42,465 bases of DNA from Pseudoalteromonas sp. S2755 (GTDB lineage Bacteria > Pseudomonadota > Gammaproteobacteria > Enterobacterales > Alteromonadaceae), in assembly GCF_005886535.1 (NCBI RefSeq), contig NZ_PNDS01000138.1, positions 1 to 42,465 on the forward strand, read 5' to 3'. Both the position numbers and the translations under genes were made by a program. The notes under the pieces were generated by a model. That model made no database searches, was not told where the DNA came from, and worked only from the letters and a program-made list of their open reading frames with translations. This document shows positions 26,101-34,709 of the stretch, piece after piece (the stretch's first letter is position 1; each line of letters starts with the position of its first letter).

Positions 26101-27354
26101 ATCGCGCCAACTTCGGTCTGCTTCAACTGGCAACAAGAAATCCAAAAATTCGCTCCAACCTTGTCGGTGAAACTCTTCTCTGACTATCCACATTCTGATG
26201 CTAGAGCTGAGATGCTGAGCAACTTGCAACCACTGGATTGTGTGATATTAAGTTATGGTCTACTACAGCGCGAAGTTGATATCTTAAAGCCTATCGCTTT
26301 TGAAACCATTGTCGCCGATGAAGCCCAAGCGCTAAAAAATCCTTTAGCAAAACGTACTCAAGCCGCATGCGCGCTCAAAGGCAAGTTTAAGCTGATCACC
26401 ACAGGGACCCCAATAGAAAATAACCTCACAGAGCTTTGGTCACTCTTTCGTTTTGTAAACCCAGGGTTGCTCGGTAACCTCAAACGCTTTAGCGAAAAGT
26501 TTTCCGCTCCCATTGAAAACGCCAATGAAGATAAGCTCGCAGCACACCGCGCCCGTAAAGGCCTCAAACACCTGATCCAGCCTTTTATTCTGCGCCGTAT
26601 GAAGCATCAGGTATTAACTGAATTGCCACCACGCACTGAGATCAATGTACCAATTCAATTGAGCCAAGAAGAACAAACCTTTTACGAAGCGCTACGCCAA
26701 AACGCCATTGACGAAATTTCACAGTCAACACAGCAAGACAGTGCCAACGAACAGCGCTTTAAAATGCTGGCAGCGCTAACCCGCTTGCGCCAAGCCTGTT
26801 GTCATCCAAAACTGTTAATGGCAGAAAGTCAGATAACCAGCTCGAAATTAGCGGCATTGGATGAGCTTCTGACCGAGCTGCAAGAGAACAATCACAAGGC
26901 ACTTATATTCAGTCAGTTTGTAGGCCATTTGCAACTTATCAAAGCTCGCTTGGAAAAACGCGGGATCCGTTTTCAGTATTTAGATGGCAGCACCCCAAGC
27001 AAAGCACGTCAGCAGGCCGTGAATGCCTTTCAAAAAGGTGAAGGCGAGGTATTTTTAATAAGCCTCAAAGCCGGAGGCTCTGGTTTGAACCTTACCGCTG
27101 CAGATTATGTTATTCACATGGATCCTTGGTGGAATCCTGCGGTTGAAGAGCAAGCGTCAGACCGCGCACATAGAATGGGACAAACACGCCCCGTTACTAT
27201 TTATCGCTTAATTGCCAAAGGCACGATTGAAGAACAAATTGTCGAGCTCCATCACCATAAAAAAGACCTCGCGGATCAATTGCTCGCGAATACCGATAAA
27301 GTGATGAAGCTAGACGTAAACGATGTGCTATCCATGCTCAAGGAGACGCTGTAA
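23149..27354 (+). CDS. Large SNF2-family DEAD/H-box helicase-like ATPase
   Basis: 1401 residues. The C-terminal 480 are a complete SNF2 motor: motif I Asp960-Met-Gly-Leu-Gly-Lys965-Thr, motif II Asp1057-Glu-Ala-Gln, motif III TGTPIENN, and in the second lobe SLKAGGSGLNLTAA and DRAHRMGQ. Such motors translocate on double-stranded DNA to displace proteins. The N-terminal 930 residues are mostly helical and of unknown function, with a conserved-looking segment near 700-900 typical of long bacterial SNF2 proteins. The length is at the upper end for the class. The ATG lies in the second copy of a tandem duplication. The 3' end overlaps the convergent gene by 17 bases. Confidence 0.92.
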   Translation: MNFDFPPAINEEITALINQVHNLPVHEQTLLSVLAVVYKPVSAIKLKRLVQTLVAKEIIPENDFEQGVSHSQLMKWRSDGLVTFNEDGVQINLKLATSLSHRVMADGQFLAILNAAEEFIPVLNAYEWERQFADEQRLIRDFLFINQLPKARNHLGLAKDPQAVCHKTNQVLLPLYFYPFSVEGFSALSDDLQYQAFATLLYTLLQGGHSISYALEILTQVQAKTQNPLLTCLLAEYQIYTLQLDKAQALVANIQTAYSAQIMASIAFLQQHDNLIVCFEQALKAKDKITKRKKQYLGRTLGLFHKLALLQQANSHDAALFDTLSQQLEFESQDSKAPYNNFFANNVLLYCAESLSQNSTYSSAHLNYSSLKKSHVFDYYLGRLLDCFAHFWCNQSLDAKALACLDDCIATFECLSLPLFTGLAKQLMLAMHGEQYPLAFNPELNISHLVAKKTAWDLALDKLIALNPNANTSQEVDEQFRLIWQIRQGRFDIEFLAREQKQGKTGWGKGKPISCKQLKQHPEKFSYISQSDKKLIDAIAPQSGYGYNSRADYALAGIPALKAAIGATNLYHEDDLKHAITIAEKSPELHIRQHGDDLLLSIPNLPSYFGQPQTYSFIQQAEHHYEFVVFNQSHIQVAEIIGESGLTVPASAKQKVLSSIKAIAPYLNVQSDLADIDTGLDSIEAQSALVINIQPYHQGLDFHCVAMPFGEKGPIFHPGHGIATVSAEIDGKRLSTTRNLLLEQQRLDELDTHCPLFLEMTDNRLSLAEMDEALEVLQELELVINQEPCPMALKLRWPKGKKVKLSSKLESQHLQLAMSKKNEWFDMTGELQVSNDQVIELKQLLKMVATSNGRFIALDGEQILALSSELKAQLDQLNNATEGGKFHPLAAPLIAEATTGMRMKTLPAWEEQNEKMQQAVALTPTLPSTLQAELRDYQQAGFDWAMRLAHWGAGACLADDMGLGKTIQALAIILARANVGPTLVIAPTSVCFNWQQEIQKFAPTLSVKLFSDYPHSDARAEMLSNLQPLDCVILSYGLLQREVDILKPIAFETIVADEAQALKNPLAKRTQAACALKGKFKLITTGTPIENNLTELWSLFRFVNPGLLGNLKRFSEKFSAPIENANEDKLAAHRARKGLKHLIQPFILRRMKHQVLTELPPRTEINVPIQLSQEEQTFYEALRQNAIDEISQSTQQDSANEQRFKMLAALTRLRQACCHPKLLMAESQITSSKLAALDELLTELQENNHKALIFSQFVGHLQLIKARLEKRGIRFQYLDGSTPSKARQQAVNAFQKGEGEVFLISLKAGGSGLNLTAADYVIHMDPWWNPAVEEQASDRAHRMGQTRPVTIYRLIAKGTIEEQIVELHHHKKDLADQLLANTDKVMKLDVNDVLSMLKETL

Positions 27355-28444
27355 TACAAATCTCTGGCGCGCGATAAGGTAAATCTAACAGCGAAAAATA
27401 GTTTTGACCTAAGGCGATCCGGCGAAAAGCATTGTCGTCAAGAGAGGCAAGAATTCGGCTATTGATATCAACTTCCTCTAAATAATCGAAAAAGCGTTTA
27501 TTTTTACTGGCGACGAAATCACTGCCCGGCAAGAAGCGCTCAGCATGGGCATTAATAAATTCAACATACTGCCCCTGAATTTTCGGGTCGCTAAAATAAT
27601 AGTCGTACAAAATTCGCCATGACAGATCGGCCTTTAGGTTTTTATATTGGGAGAATAACCGCTCCATGGTGTTTATGTGTAGCTCCGGATCAATTTGGCT
27701 TAGCTCTTTTGATACTCCCATGTGCATCCAAATAATATCGTTTTCTGGGTAGCGCTTTAGCACTTCCTCAAGCAAAGGTAAGTATTTAAGTGGCGTGTTG
27801 TTACCGCCTAAGTCAGCGTGCAGAGCAAGCGGAATACGCTTTTCTTTTAGCACAGCCATAAATGGCTGCCACTTGGCGATAGTCTCTTTTTCTACCGCTT
27901 GATGGCCGTTACCAAAATGCGCCGCTTTGACTAAATTCACTTCTCCCATCCAACGAAATAAGTCACCAAACTCGTCTTCGAGTAGTGCCATTTTTGGCAA
28001 AATAGTCTCTGGTTTGTGTAAGTCAGCAAAGGTCATAGACAAGGTTATATGCACGTTATCTGCGCCATATTTAAGATAATTGCTCGCATTTTTAAAGTCA
28101 TTTTGAATGCTGGGTGAAATCAACTGACTGTAGCAGCCACGCTCACCAAAGCAATCAGGCTTTCGCTCGTAGGTTTGACCAATGCCATAAACGTTGACAA
28201 ACACCACTCCCGCACGCTCTGCCCAAGTAACGAGCTTATCAAACGGCACCGCATCTCCCCGAAATGGCTGAAAATGGTGATGGGAATCAACGGCAAAATA
28301 ACTAGATTGCGCCTTGCGGTCGTAACACTGGGTATTATCTACACTAAAAGTTGCTAGCGTGCGTGTGCCAGTGGCTGCCACACTTTGGCAACCAGCCAGT
28401 AAAACGGCACAGCTAATAGCAATAACACTTTGTTTTACATTCAT
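27338..28444 (-). CDS. Amidohydrolase-like (TIM-barrel) lipoprotein
   Basis: 368 residues with lipobox LAGC (Cys19), so exported and lipid-anchored. Mature protein: AVDSHHHFQPF (Asp53, His55-57) at the first barrel strand, GEVNLVK, LALHADLGGNN and IIWMHMGVSKE at later strands. Together they resemble a metal-binding amidohydrolase_2-type barrel. The substrate is unknown. Its stop overlaps the end of the convergent helicase gene. The Mpo1-like gene lies 23 bases upstream in the same direction, so the two may be co-transcribed. Confidence 0.72.
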   Translation of the reverse strand: MNVKQSVIAISCAVLLAGCQSVAATGTRTLATFSVDNTQCYDRKAQSSYFAVDSHHHFQPFRGDAVPFDKLVTWAERAGVVFVNVYGIGQTYERKPDCFGERGCYSQLISPSIQNDFKNASNYLKYGADNVHITLSMTFADLHKPETILPKMALLEDEFGDLFRWMGEVNLVKAAHFGNGHQAVEKETIAKWQPFMAVLKEKRIPLALHADLGGNNTPLKYLPLLEEVLKRYPENDIIWMHMGVSKELSQIDPELHINTMERLFSQYKNLKADLSWRILYDYYFSDPKIQGQYVEFINAHAERFLPGSDFVASKNKRFFDYLEEVDINSRILASLDDNAFRRIALGQNYFSLLDLPYRAPEICITASP

Positions 28445-28467
28445 TTTTATTATCTACTGAGTCTCCT

Positions 28468-28785
28468 TTACCAAGGTACTTTACCACGGATAATGTCCTT
28501 GTACATGACCCAGTCACCCATCAAGCTATACAGCGGATATTGAAATGTCGCAGGCTTATTTTTCTCAAAAAAGAAATGCCCTACCCAAGCAAAACCATAA
28601 CCTGCGATTGGCAACAACCATAATAAAGACCAATGTGCAAAAACCAGCGCAATGAGCAAAATCAAAAGCACTAAGGTTGAGCCGATAAAGTGCAAACGAC
28701 GACAAGTTTTGTTTTTGTGCTCCGCAAGGTAATAAGGGTAAAACGATGCAAAAGAATTGAACTCTTTGTTATTATTTTTAGTCAT
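28468..28785 (-). CDS. Mpo1-like (DUF962) membrane protein
   Basis: 105 residues. N-terminal NSFASFYPYYLAEHKNKTCRRLHFIG, two adjacent hydrophobic helices at about 30-70, then WVGHFFFEKNKPATFQYPLYSLMGDW. The spaced His residues (His23, His32, His74) match the family of the yeast dioxygenase Mpo1, an iron enzyme in 2-hydroxy fatty acid alpha-oxidation. The bacterial role is not established. Confidence 0.82.
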   Translation of the reverse strand: MTKNNNKEFNSFASFYPYYLAEHKNKTCRRLHFIGSTLVLLILLIALVFAHWSLLWLLPIAGYGFAWVGHFFFEKNKPATFQYPLYSLMGDWVMYKDIIRGKVPW

Positions 28786-28859
28786 GAGAGTATGCGATTC
28801 GTTATTCGACTGTAATACTCAGCATAGTGCAAAGTATTTACGTTGAAAATAAAAAAGGA

Positions 28860-28895
28860 ATGAGCGTGGCAACAGGCTCAAAAACAGTATGTTGA
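28860..28895 (+). CDS. Possible 11-residue leader peptide
   Basis: A frame MSVATGSKTVC has an AAAAAAGGA ribosome binding site right before its ATG. Its stop overlaps the start of the lipoprotein gene (ATGTTGA), which itself lacks a ribosome binding site. It may serve as a translational coupler. Low certainty, because very short frames arise by chance. Confidence 0.3.
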   Translation: MSVATGSKTVC

Positions 28896-29362
28896 AACCC
28901 CTAATGATGATCACCGCTGCGATGCTGCTCCAAGCTTGCAACGACACCGCCCCAACTACAAAATCAGAGGCAACGATGAATGCACAGAGTAACATTCAAT
29001 GCAGTGTAAGCAAGGGCTCCGACTCAGGTATGACCTACCCCATTAATTTCACTTTTACCAACGCAGGCCATAATGATGAAAAGTTTCTAATTTGGCATAC
29101 CCCTTTTGAAGGCTGGTGGAGCCAATTTTTAGAGGTGACACAAAATGGTAAGTCGCTTAATTATCAAGGACCAATGGCGAAACGACTCGCGCCCTCAGCT
29201 AATGAGTTTATGACCCTAAATGCCGGGCAAAGTAAAAGCGTAGAATTAGATTTAGCACTGGCTTATGAGATAAACACTGCACAGCCCATTACCATCACCT
29301 ATCACAATCAGCTCAGTCATGCCGATGCATTAAAAGCGTCATGTAGTACGGTATTGGAATAA
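28889..29362 (+). CDS. Lipoprotein resembling an M35 metallopeptidase propeptide
   Basis: 157 residues with lipobox LQAC (Cys17). The mature domain reads as a beta-sandwich: INFTFTNAGHNDEKFLIWHTPFEGW, then a strand ending in KRLAPSANEFMTLNAGQSK, then LALAYEI. This order (xxWHTPxxG, GPMAKR, LNAGQS, YEI) closely follows the N-terminal pro-domain of deuterolysin-like M35 peptidases, which blocks the active site before maturation. No catalytic domain follows. It may be a free-standing inhibitor or chaperone of an M35 enzyme. The start has no ribosome binding site of its own. Confidence 0.6.
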   Translation: MLKPLMMITAAMLLQACNDTAPTTKSEATMNAQSNIQCSVSKGSDSGMTYPINFTFTNAGHNDEKFLIWHTPFEGWWSQFLEVTQNGKSLNYQGPMAKRLAPSANEFMTLNAGQSKSVELDLALAYEINTAQPITITYHNQLSHADALKASCSTVLE

Positions 29363-29390
29363 AACCGATATCAGCACCGTGTCTCGGCTT

Positions 29391-29412
29391 GTAGGTCGGC
29401 TTTTAAGCCGAC
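29391..29412 (+). repeat. REP-like palindromic repeat, third copy
   Basis: Same family as the pair at 10816-10929: GTAGGTCGGC, TTTA loop, AGCCGAC, followed by AACTTAACCCAAC. It sits between the convergent lipoprotein and motY genes. Confidence 0.6.
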
Positions 29413-29455
29413 AACTTAACCCAACAACCCACAACCAACAACAAAAACCCCAACA

Positions 29456-30337
29456 TCAAGGTCTCGAAATTTGGATCACGACTCGACGGTTCTTACCGCG
29501 ACCAATGGCGTTGTCGTTGGTATCAATATGCCGTTTTTCGCCAAAGCCGTCAGTCATAATCTTATTCTCTTCAACCCCTAAGCTCGCCATATAGGATTTA
29601 ATCGCCTCCGCACGTTTCTTTGACAATCTCAGGTTGGTATCACGGCCACCGTAACTATCGCTATAGGCCGAAATATAAATTTGCTCAATTTTCGGGTCAT
29701 TTTTAAGGTATTCGCCGATCATATCTAAGCGTTTGCGTGACGACTTTGTCAGTTCGCTGGAATTTTTCTTGTAATTCATCACCGTAAAAGCGATGTCTTC
29801 AAAGCTGTATGGCAACAAGTTATCGCGACATTGTAAGAACGCCCAATACGCCTGTTTAAAGTTCACTGATGACAAAGAAACTGAGATTTTATCTATGTCG
29901 TTGTGCCAATCTTTATAATAAAAAGTGGGAAAGTAGCCCTTTTCAAGCTCAGTCAGCAACTGCCACGCGATGTCATTTTCAAGTTCACCGTCAAATTTTT
30001 TCAGTAATTTCATTTGACCGATACTTCTTGCCGGTTTGCCGGCTCGCCAAAGCGGTGGCACCGATTCAAGTCCTGCAAAATCGTAACTTTCTGGGCGTAC
30101 CATCATATCGAGGTTAAAGGTTAAGTCTTTATTTTTACTGGCATTACTTGAAAATATAGCTTCACCGTAATACGGGACTTCATGATTAAGCGCACAACTC
30201 AAACGATTGTTTTGGTCAACATTCCAATGTGATGAATCAGCTTCGGCAGCGTATTGCCGCATTGCAGCCTCGCTATTAAAGGTCATAGCGCATAACGATA
30301 TACCAACCCAACCTACTGATTTATATAACTTGCTCAC
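29456..30337 (-). CDS. motY: Sodium-driven flagellar motor T-ring protein MotY
   Basis: Outer ring component that stabilises PomA/PomB-type stators of the polar flagellum. I use a GTG start (30337) with GAGG 6 bases upstream; the longer frame adds 15 unlikely residues. This gives 293 residues, the length of Vibrio MotY. A signal peptide of about 24 residues is followed by the MotY N-terminal domain (YGEAIFSSNASK; PPLWRAGKPAR; LLTELEKGYFPTFYYKDW; SFEDIAF) and a C-terminal OmpA-like peptidoglycan-binding domain (AYSDSYGGRDTNLRLSKKRAEA; GRGKNRRV). In Vibrio motY is next to rnt, as here. Confidence 0.93.
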   Translation of the reverse strand: MSKLYKSVGWVGISLCAMTFNSEAAMRQYAAEADSSHWNVDQNNRLSCALNHEVPYYGEAIFSSNASKNKDLTFNLDMMVRPESYDFAGLESVPPLWRAGKPARSIGQMKLLKKFDGELENDIAWQLLTELEKGYFPTFYYKDWHNDIDKISVSLSSVNFKQAYWAFLQCRDNLLPYSFEDIAFTVMNYKKNSSELTKSSRKRLDMIGEYLKNDPKIEQIYISAYSDSYGGRDTNLRLSKKRAEAIKSYMASLGVEENKIMTDGFGEKRHIDTNDNAIGRGKNRRVVIQISRP

Positions 30338-30525
30338 CCCACACCTCACAACATCAACCATTAATCTACACGCGCTCAACACGCCAAAAACTAGAGCTTG
30401 TCTCTACCAATTCGCGCTATTAAGAGTTAAGCAATAAATGTACCATACTAAGCGCTCTCAAGCTGCTCGCTTCTTGTCGAGGTATCAGTATAATAGGCCG
30501 CTAAATTTCACAAACCAAGAAGATT

Positions 30526-31200
30526 ATGTCTGATACCGAGCAAACGCTATTTTCAAAACGCTTTCGCGGCTTCTTTCCTGTAGTTATCGACGTGGAAACC
30601 GCTGGCTTTAATAAAGATACTGACGCCCTACTAGAAATTGCCGTCAGTATGTTAAAAATGGACGATGACGGGGTGTTAAGCTTAGATCAGACAGTACACT
30701 TTCATGTTGCGCCTTTTGAAGGCGCAAATATTGAGCAAGCTGCGATTGAATTTAATGGCATTGATCCATTTTCACCACTTAGAGGCGCAGTTGCAGAAGA
30801 TGAAGTGCTGAAAGAAATTTGCAAAGCCGTGCGTAAAGCCCAAAAAGCCGCAGGCTGTCAGCGCTCCGTTGTCGTTGCCCATAATGCCGCTTTTGATCAC
30901 GGTTTTTTAAATGCAGCTATTGAGCGTAACAAGATAAAGCGTACGCCTTTTCACCCATTTGTCAGCTTTGATACCACTTCACTTGCAGGGCTTGCTCTAG
31001 GCCAAACGGTGCTTGCAAAGGCATGTCGTGCAGCGGGTATCGAGTTCGATAACAGTCAAGCACACAGCGCACTTTACGACACAGAGCGCACCGCAGAGCT
31101 CTTTTGCTACATAGTCAATAAGTGGCAAGCATTAGGTGGCTGGCCGTTACCAGAGCCTGAAGCCGAGTCAGAACCTGATTCAACAACCGACACCGAATAA
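30526..31200 (+). CDS. rnt: Ribonuclease T
   Basis: 3'-5' exoribonuclease that trims the 3' ends of tRNAs and other stable RNAs. Its 224 residues contain a DEDDh exonuclease domain: Asp22 and Glu24 in VVIDVETAG, Asp in [13 protein letters not shown], and [15 protein letters not shown] with the final His and Asp. The C-terminal 20 residues are an acidic tail. Divergent from motY; ends at a terminator shared with the convergent FapA-like gene. Confidence 0.95.
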   Translation: MSDTEQTLFSKRFRGFFPVVIDVETAGFNKDTDALLEIAVSMLKMDDDGVLSLDQTVHFHVAPFEGANIEQAAIEFNGIDPFSPLRGAVAEDEVLKEICKAVRKAQKAAGCQRSVVVAHNAAFDHGFLNAAIERNKIKRTPFHPFVSFDTTSLAGLALGQTVLAKACRAAGIEFDNSQAHSALYDTERTAELFCYIVNKWQALGGWPLPEPEAESEPDSTTDTE

Positions 31201-31201
31201 T

Positions 31202-31232
31202 AAAAATGCCAGCAAATCCAGCTGGCATTTTT
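31202..31232. terminator. Bidirectional terminator between rnt and the FapA-like gene
   Basis: AAAAATGCCAGC / GCTGGCATTTTT, a 12-bp perfect stem with a seven-base loop. The A- and T-runs allow termination in both directions. Confidence 0.9.
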
Positions 31233-31246
31233 ATAAGTGCTCGTTT

Positions 31247-32899
31247 TTAAGCTATTTCTGCGGTTTTGGCCGTCGTAAACTGTTGCATGATCTTACCTTC
31301 ATGCAATTTAACGAAATTAGGCGGGTAAATTCGTGAAAACAGTTTAGTGTCTTTCGCTATTTTTACTTCAGTTCCGGGATGCATCAGCTCATTAACAGTG
31401 ACTCGACTCAAGCGTGCTAATCGATGTATTTTTTGCTGTATTAAACCGATGTTACGCTGATTACGGCCATAATGCTTATTTATCTGCGCTTCGCTGTGCT
31501 GCAACTTGGCAAGATACGCATCTCGTTTTTGAGATTGCGGCGACGCCTGTGCTTTATTCATGGCTTGTTTAATATCAATGACTTTGGACGCCAGCACCTT
31601 TTCCAGCTCCACTAATTCGCGGTACTTATCATGCAAACTATCCCAGTCTTGGGCTAATGAAATACGCGTTCTTGTGCCTGAAGGCGCCCCAAGTTCACCC
31701 GTTTCTATACGCATGGCATCCAATACATTTCCGCCAATCAGTTTGCCTCTGGGGGTTTCACCTTTACCTACTTTGATTAAACGCTTGGAAGCCAAGTCAC
31801 AATGCAAAGCTTGACGTTCAATGAGGATATCTTGTTCGCTTTCAATTCGGCAGTACTGCGCATAACCTAACGAAACACTGCGCTTTGCTTTAATTGAACA
31901 TGAAAAAGGTTCACCTTCAGTGCGCTTACGGCCTATCGTACCAAGCATAACCGTAACCGCGCTACCGCTTTCAAGAATAGCCGACTCCACAAAACCAATA
32001 ACGGTAATATCTCCTGAAGCCTTAACGCGCATCCCATCTTTGATATCACCACTTACAATCACACTACCATCAAACTCAACATGCCCAGTCGTCACATCAA
32101 TGTTTTCGTAGCACAGTACATCATCAACGCGCATACCACGAGGAACGGCTACAGGCACACCTTTTGAATCGGCAATAAGTAAGTTTTTGTCATTGGGGTC
32201 AAGCTTGGTGCCTTCTGACACTTCAAGTGGCGCGTCTTTGCCTGGTTTAGGGTCAATCACGTCACCAAACACGGTATAGCCCGGCTCGCCTTCAGTTGGT
32301 GGGACTTTTTTCATTAATGGGCTGCCCGGCTTTACGGTGATGATAGCGCCTAAATTACGCATATCGACTTTACCACCGCTCGACTCTTGCGGGCTGAGCA
32401 CTCTGTCCTGCGCTGTCATACACAGGCGTACAAACCGTGCGTCATTGCCATCTTTGGCTCGTTGACCATGCGCAACAATACCATTGTAAGTGTGTCCAGG
32501 AGGGAGTTCTAACTGCTGACCGAGCAGATTATCGAGGGCTTTGCCACTGACACCTTTTTTAATACCCGCTTGTTTTAATGCTTGTTTGGCCTTATTCATA
32601 CAAACCAACTTACCGCCACGGGCAGTGGTTACTCTCGCTTCAGCAAGCATATTGCCTTCTTCAATACGCACAGAAATAGACGCATCGATAGCACGAGCCA
32701 CAATCAGCGAGTCCTGCTCAGGCGCCTCACTTGCTGTAAACAGTTGGCCGATATTGGCATGAATGATTTCAAAATCCGCATATGGCGATTCCTCTATCAT
32801 CTCAATTAGTTGAGACGAGCTCGCCGGAAACCCGGATTCCACTGGATGAGAGAGTAAGTAGACATAGCCCTCATCCTCATCAAAACGAAATAATGACAT
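31247..32899 (-). CDS. FapA-like protein (DUF342)
   Basis: 550 residues. The family core runs from about 150 to 400 with PGSPLMKKVPPTEGEPGYTVFGDVI and a right-handed beta-helix-like run (VEFDGSVIVSGDIKDG; VKASGDITVIGFVE; IEAKRSVS-type repeats). It is followed by a coiled coil at about 440-500 and a C-terminal beta segment. DUF342/FapA proteins are soluble polymer-forming-like cytoplasmic proteins found in many motile gammaproteobacteria, and their function is not settled. The motY neighbour may be coincidence. Confidence 0.82.
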   Translation of the reverse strand: MSLFRFDEDEGYVYLLSHPVESGFPASSSQLIEMIEESPYADFEIIHANIGQLFTASEAPEQDSLIVARAIDASISVRIEEGNMLAEARVTTARGGKLVCMNKAKQALKQAGIKKGVSGKALDNLLGQQLELPPGHTYNGIVAHGQRAKDGNDARFVRLCMTAQDRVLSPQESSGGKVDMRNLGAIITVKPGSPLMKKVPPTEGEPGYTVFGDVIDPKPGKDAPLEVSEGTKLDPNDKNLLIADSKGVPVAVPRGMRVDDVLCYENIDVTTGHVEFDGSVIVSGDIKDGMRVKASGDITVIGFVESAILESGSAVTVMLGTIGRKRTEGEPFSCSIKAKRSVSLGYAQYCRIESEQDILIERQALHCDLASKRLIKVGKGETPRGKLIGGNVLDAMRIETGELGAPSGTRTRISLAQDWDSLHDKYRELVELEKVLASKVIDIKQAMNKAQASPQSQKRDAYLAKLQHSEAQINKHYGRNQRNIGLIQQKIHRLARLSRVTVNELMHPGTEVKIAKDTKLFSRIYPPNFVKLHEGKIMQQFTTAKTAEIA

Positions 32900-33230
32900 T
32901 CATCAACCCTGAAAAGTATGCACGATCTTATTGTTATGTTGTTATTTTTAATGCAGCGAACTCATTTGAGCATAACTTCGCCAAATTGTTAAGCTTAACA
33001 TCACCTGAACTGCTACAAAATATAAATGAATGTAAATCGTTCTGTGCATCAAAAGTACAACTTATTATTTTCCTTAGATTTATCGGCTTTACAATGCAAA
33101 GCTTTAGACAAACTTTAGGGTTTCGCGCTTAGTAGCGTCAAATTCATAACTAAGTATTACTCCGTTTTACACTTGCCGTTTTATAGGGTAGTTTCATCTT
33201 TTACGACGGACATAAATTTTAGGGACAGCC
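32900..33230. other. Intergenic region, no gene seen
   Basis: About 330 AT-rich bases between the divergent FapA-like and Card1-like genes. A plus-strand frame ending near 33132 has no ribosome binding site and an implausible composition. No clear promoter or repeat was found. Confidence 0.5.
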
Positions 33231-34382
33231 ATGACAAAGCACGTACACCTTAGTTTTATCGACACCAACTTTATCAATTCACTTACGCCGGTACTCGACC
33301 ACAATATCGACTCAGATGAAATACTCTATTTAATAGAATCTCAACAACAACAAAATCTTGAAGATATTAAAAGAGTGCTGGGGCCAAGAGGGGTGAAAGT
33401 ACATCATGCCCTTATTCCTACCAGCCGAGATAGCGACACCTTAATCGACAGCTTCCACCAACTTATTGACACTCTCATTAGCGAACAACCAGATACCCAA
33501 TTTGTGTTTAATGCCAGTTGCGGTGACCGCCAACACTTGCTCTCGATGTATGAGGTGATCCGCGCCTATCCAATAGAGTGTTTTATCATTGAGCCCGAGC
33601 GCGACGAACTTCACTGGCTTGTACCAACAGAGCGCGCCAACACCATCCTTGCCGATAAATTAAAGATACGTGACTTTTTTAACCTCATCGACGGCGATAT
33701 CACCGAAATTGCAAATGAGGGTATCGTTGATATTCGCTATCGCCAGCTCGGCGCAAAATGGGCAACCAGTCAAACGGATTATAGCCATGCCCTCGCCCAG
33801 CTCAACTACCTCGCTGCCAGCAGCGAAGATAATGGACTTATCAGTGAGCCTTTGAGTCGCAGCCAAATGAATAGCCCAAGTTTGCAAACACTCATTGACG
33901 ATTTAGAAGATGCTAACGTCGCCACAAGGCAAGACGACAAATTAAAGTTTGCTAATGAAGGCGCTCGCTTTTTTGCCAACGGTGGCTGGCTAGAAGAATA
34001 TGTTTACGCCACCCTCCTCAGCCTAAAAAAAGAACTCACCATTTTACAAGATGTCGCCCAAGGCGTTGCGATTAAACGTCGCGTGGGACAAGGCTATGTC
34101 AATAACGAGCTAGACATTGTAGCGCTCGCCAACAATAAGCTTCACCTCATTGAATGCAAAACCAAAAAGTTTAGTAAAGGGGAAGGCAACCAAGTGATTT
34201 ATAAACTCGACTCACTCAGCGAATTATTTGGCGGCGTACAAGCAAGAGGCTTACTAGTGAGCTATCAAGGTATTAGAACCTCGGAAAGACTGCGCGCCAA
34301 AGCGCTAGAAATTGGCCTGATCTGCGAAGACGACCTTAGCCAACTTAAAGATAGGCTACGCAACTGGTTGCGCGGAGCGTAA
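33231..34382 (+). CDS. Stand-alone CARF-nuclease of the DUF1887/Card1 type
   Basis: 383 residues; AGGGACAGCC precedes the ATG. The N-terminal half (1-140) is a Rossmann-like CARF domain: a first strand HVHLSFID, DEILYLIES, and the ligand-loop region FVFNASCGDRQHLLSMYEV. The middle (145-240) is a winged-helix linker. The C-terminal nuclease is PD-(D/E)xK: GGWLEEYVY (Glu255/256), ELDIVALANNK (Glu293, Asp295), and Glu308-Cys-Lys310. Members such as Card1/Can2 are cyclic-oligoadenylate-activated nucleases of type III CRISPR systems. VC1899 of Vibrio cholerae, which I recall as the same family, also stands alone. No cas gene or CRISPR array is in the window, so the activator must come from elsewhere or be different. 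Confidence 0.88.
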   Translation: MTKHVHLSFIDTNFINSLTPVLDHNIDSDEILYLIESQQQQNLEDIKRVLGPRGVKVHHALIPTSRDSDTLIDSFHQLIDTLISEQPDTQFVFNASCGDRQHLLSMYEVIRAYPIECFIIEPERDELHWLVPTERANTILADKLKIRDFFNLIDGDITEIANEGIVDIRYRQLGAKWATSQTDYSHALAQLNYLAASSEDNGLISEPLSRSQMNSPSLQTLIDDLEDANVATRQDDKLKFANEGARFFANGGWLEEYVYATLLSLKKELTILQDVAQGVAIKRRVGQGYVNNELDIVALANNKLHLIECKTKKFSKGEGNQVIYKLDSLSELFGGVQARGLLVSYQGIRTSERLRAKALEIGLICEDDLSQLKDRLRNWLRGA

Positions 34383-34709
34383 ACACAAAAGGCAACATAC
34401 CCAGCGTTTTTGGCGCTGCGTTTATCAACCCTACAAACACATAAAAGCGGTAGCGAGTGCTCCGCTTTCTGTCGCCGTACAATAAATCACTTTCCTTTTA
34501 GCACAATCCTACAACATGACTTTAGAGCTGAGTTCGTCAGATATCAATGCCTCCAACTCCTTAAACAACGAAATAGCGTTTCAACCTTCATGGTTCATAT
34601 CGGGACAAGTGAAAATGCACTCCTTGACTAGAAGGTTTAAACTTATTGAGCCACTTTTGGGCATAAAGCTTGCTGAAGTTGTTATACGTATTTCAGAAGG
34701 ATTTGCTAA
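34383..34709. other. Intergenic region with a stable hairpin
   Basis: At 34444-34468 AAAGCGG(T)AGC pairs with GCTCCGCTTT around a GAGT loop. It probably terminates the Card1-like transcript although the U-run is short. A weaker CAGCG/CGCTG pairing lies at 34403-34419. A 65-codon frame (34516-34713) overlaps the next start as ATGA but has no ribosome binding site. Confidence 0.45.

Noticed and set aside
32782..33132. 116-codon frame over the FapA-like gene start
   Set aside because: Mostly antisense to the FapA-like 5' end, no ribosome binding site, no recognisable domain.
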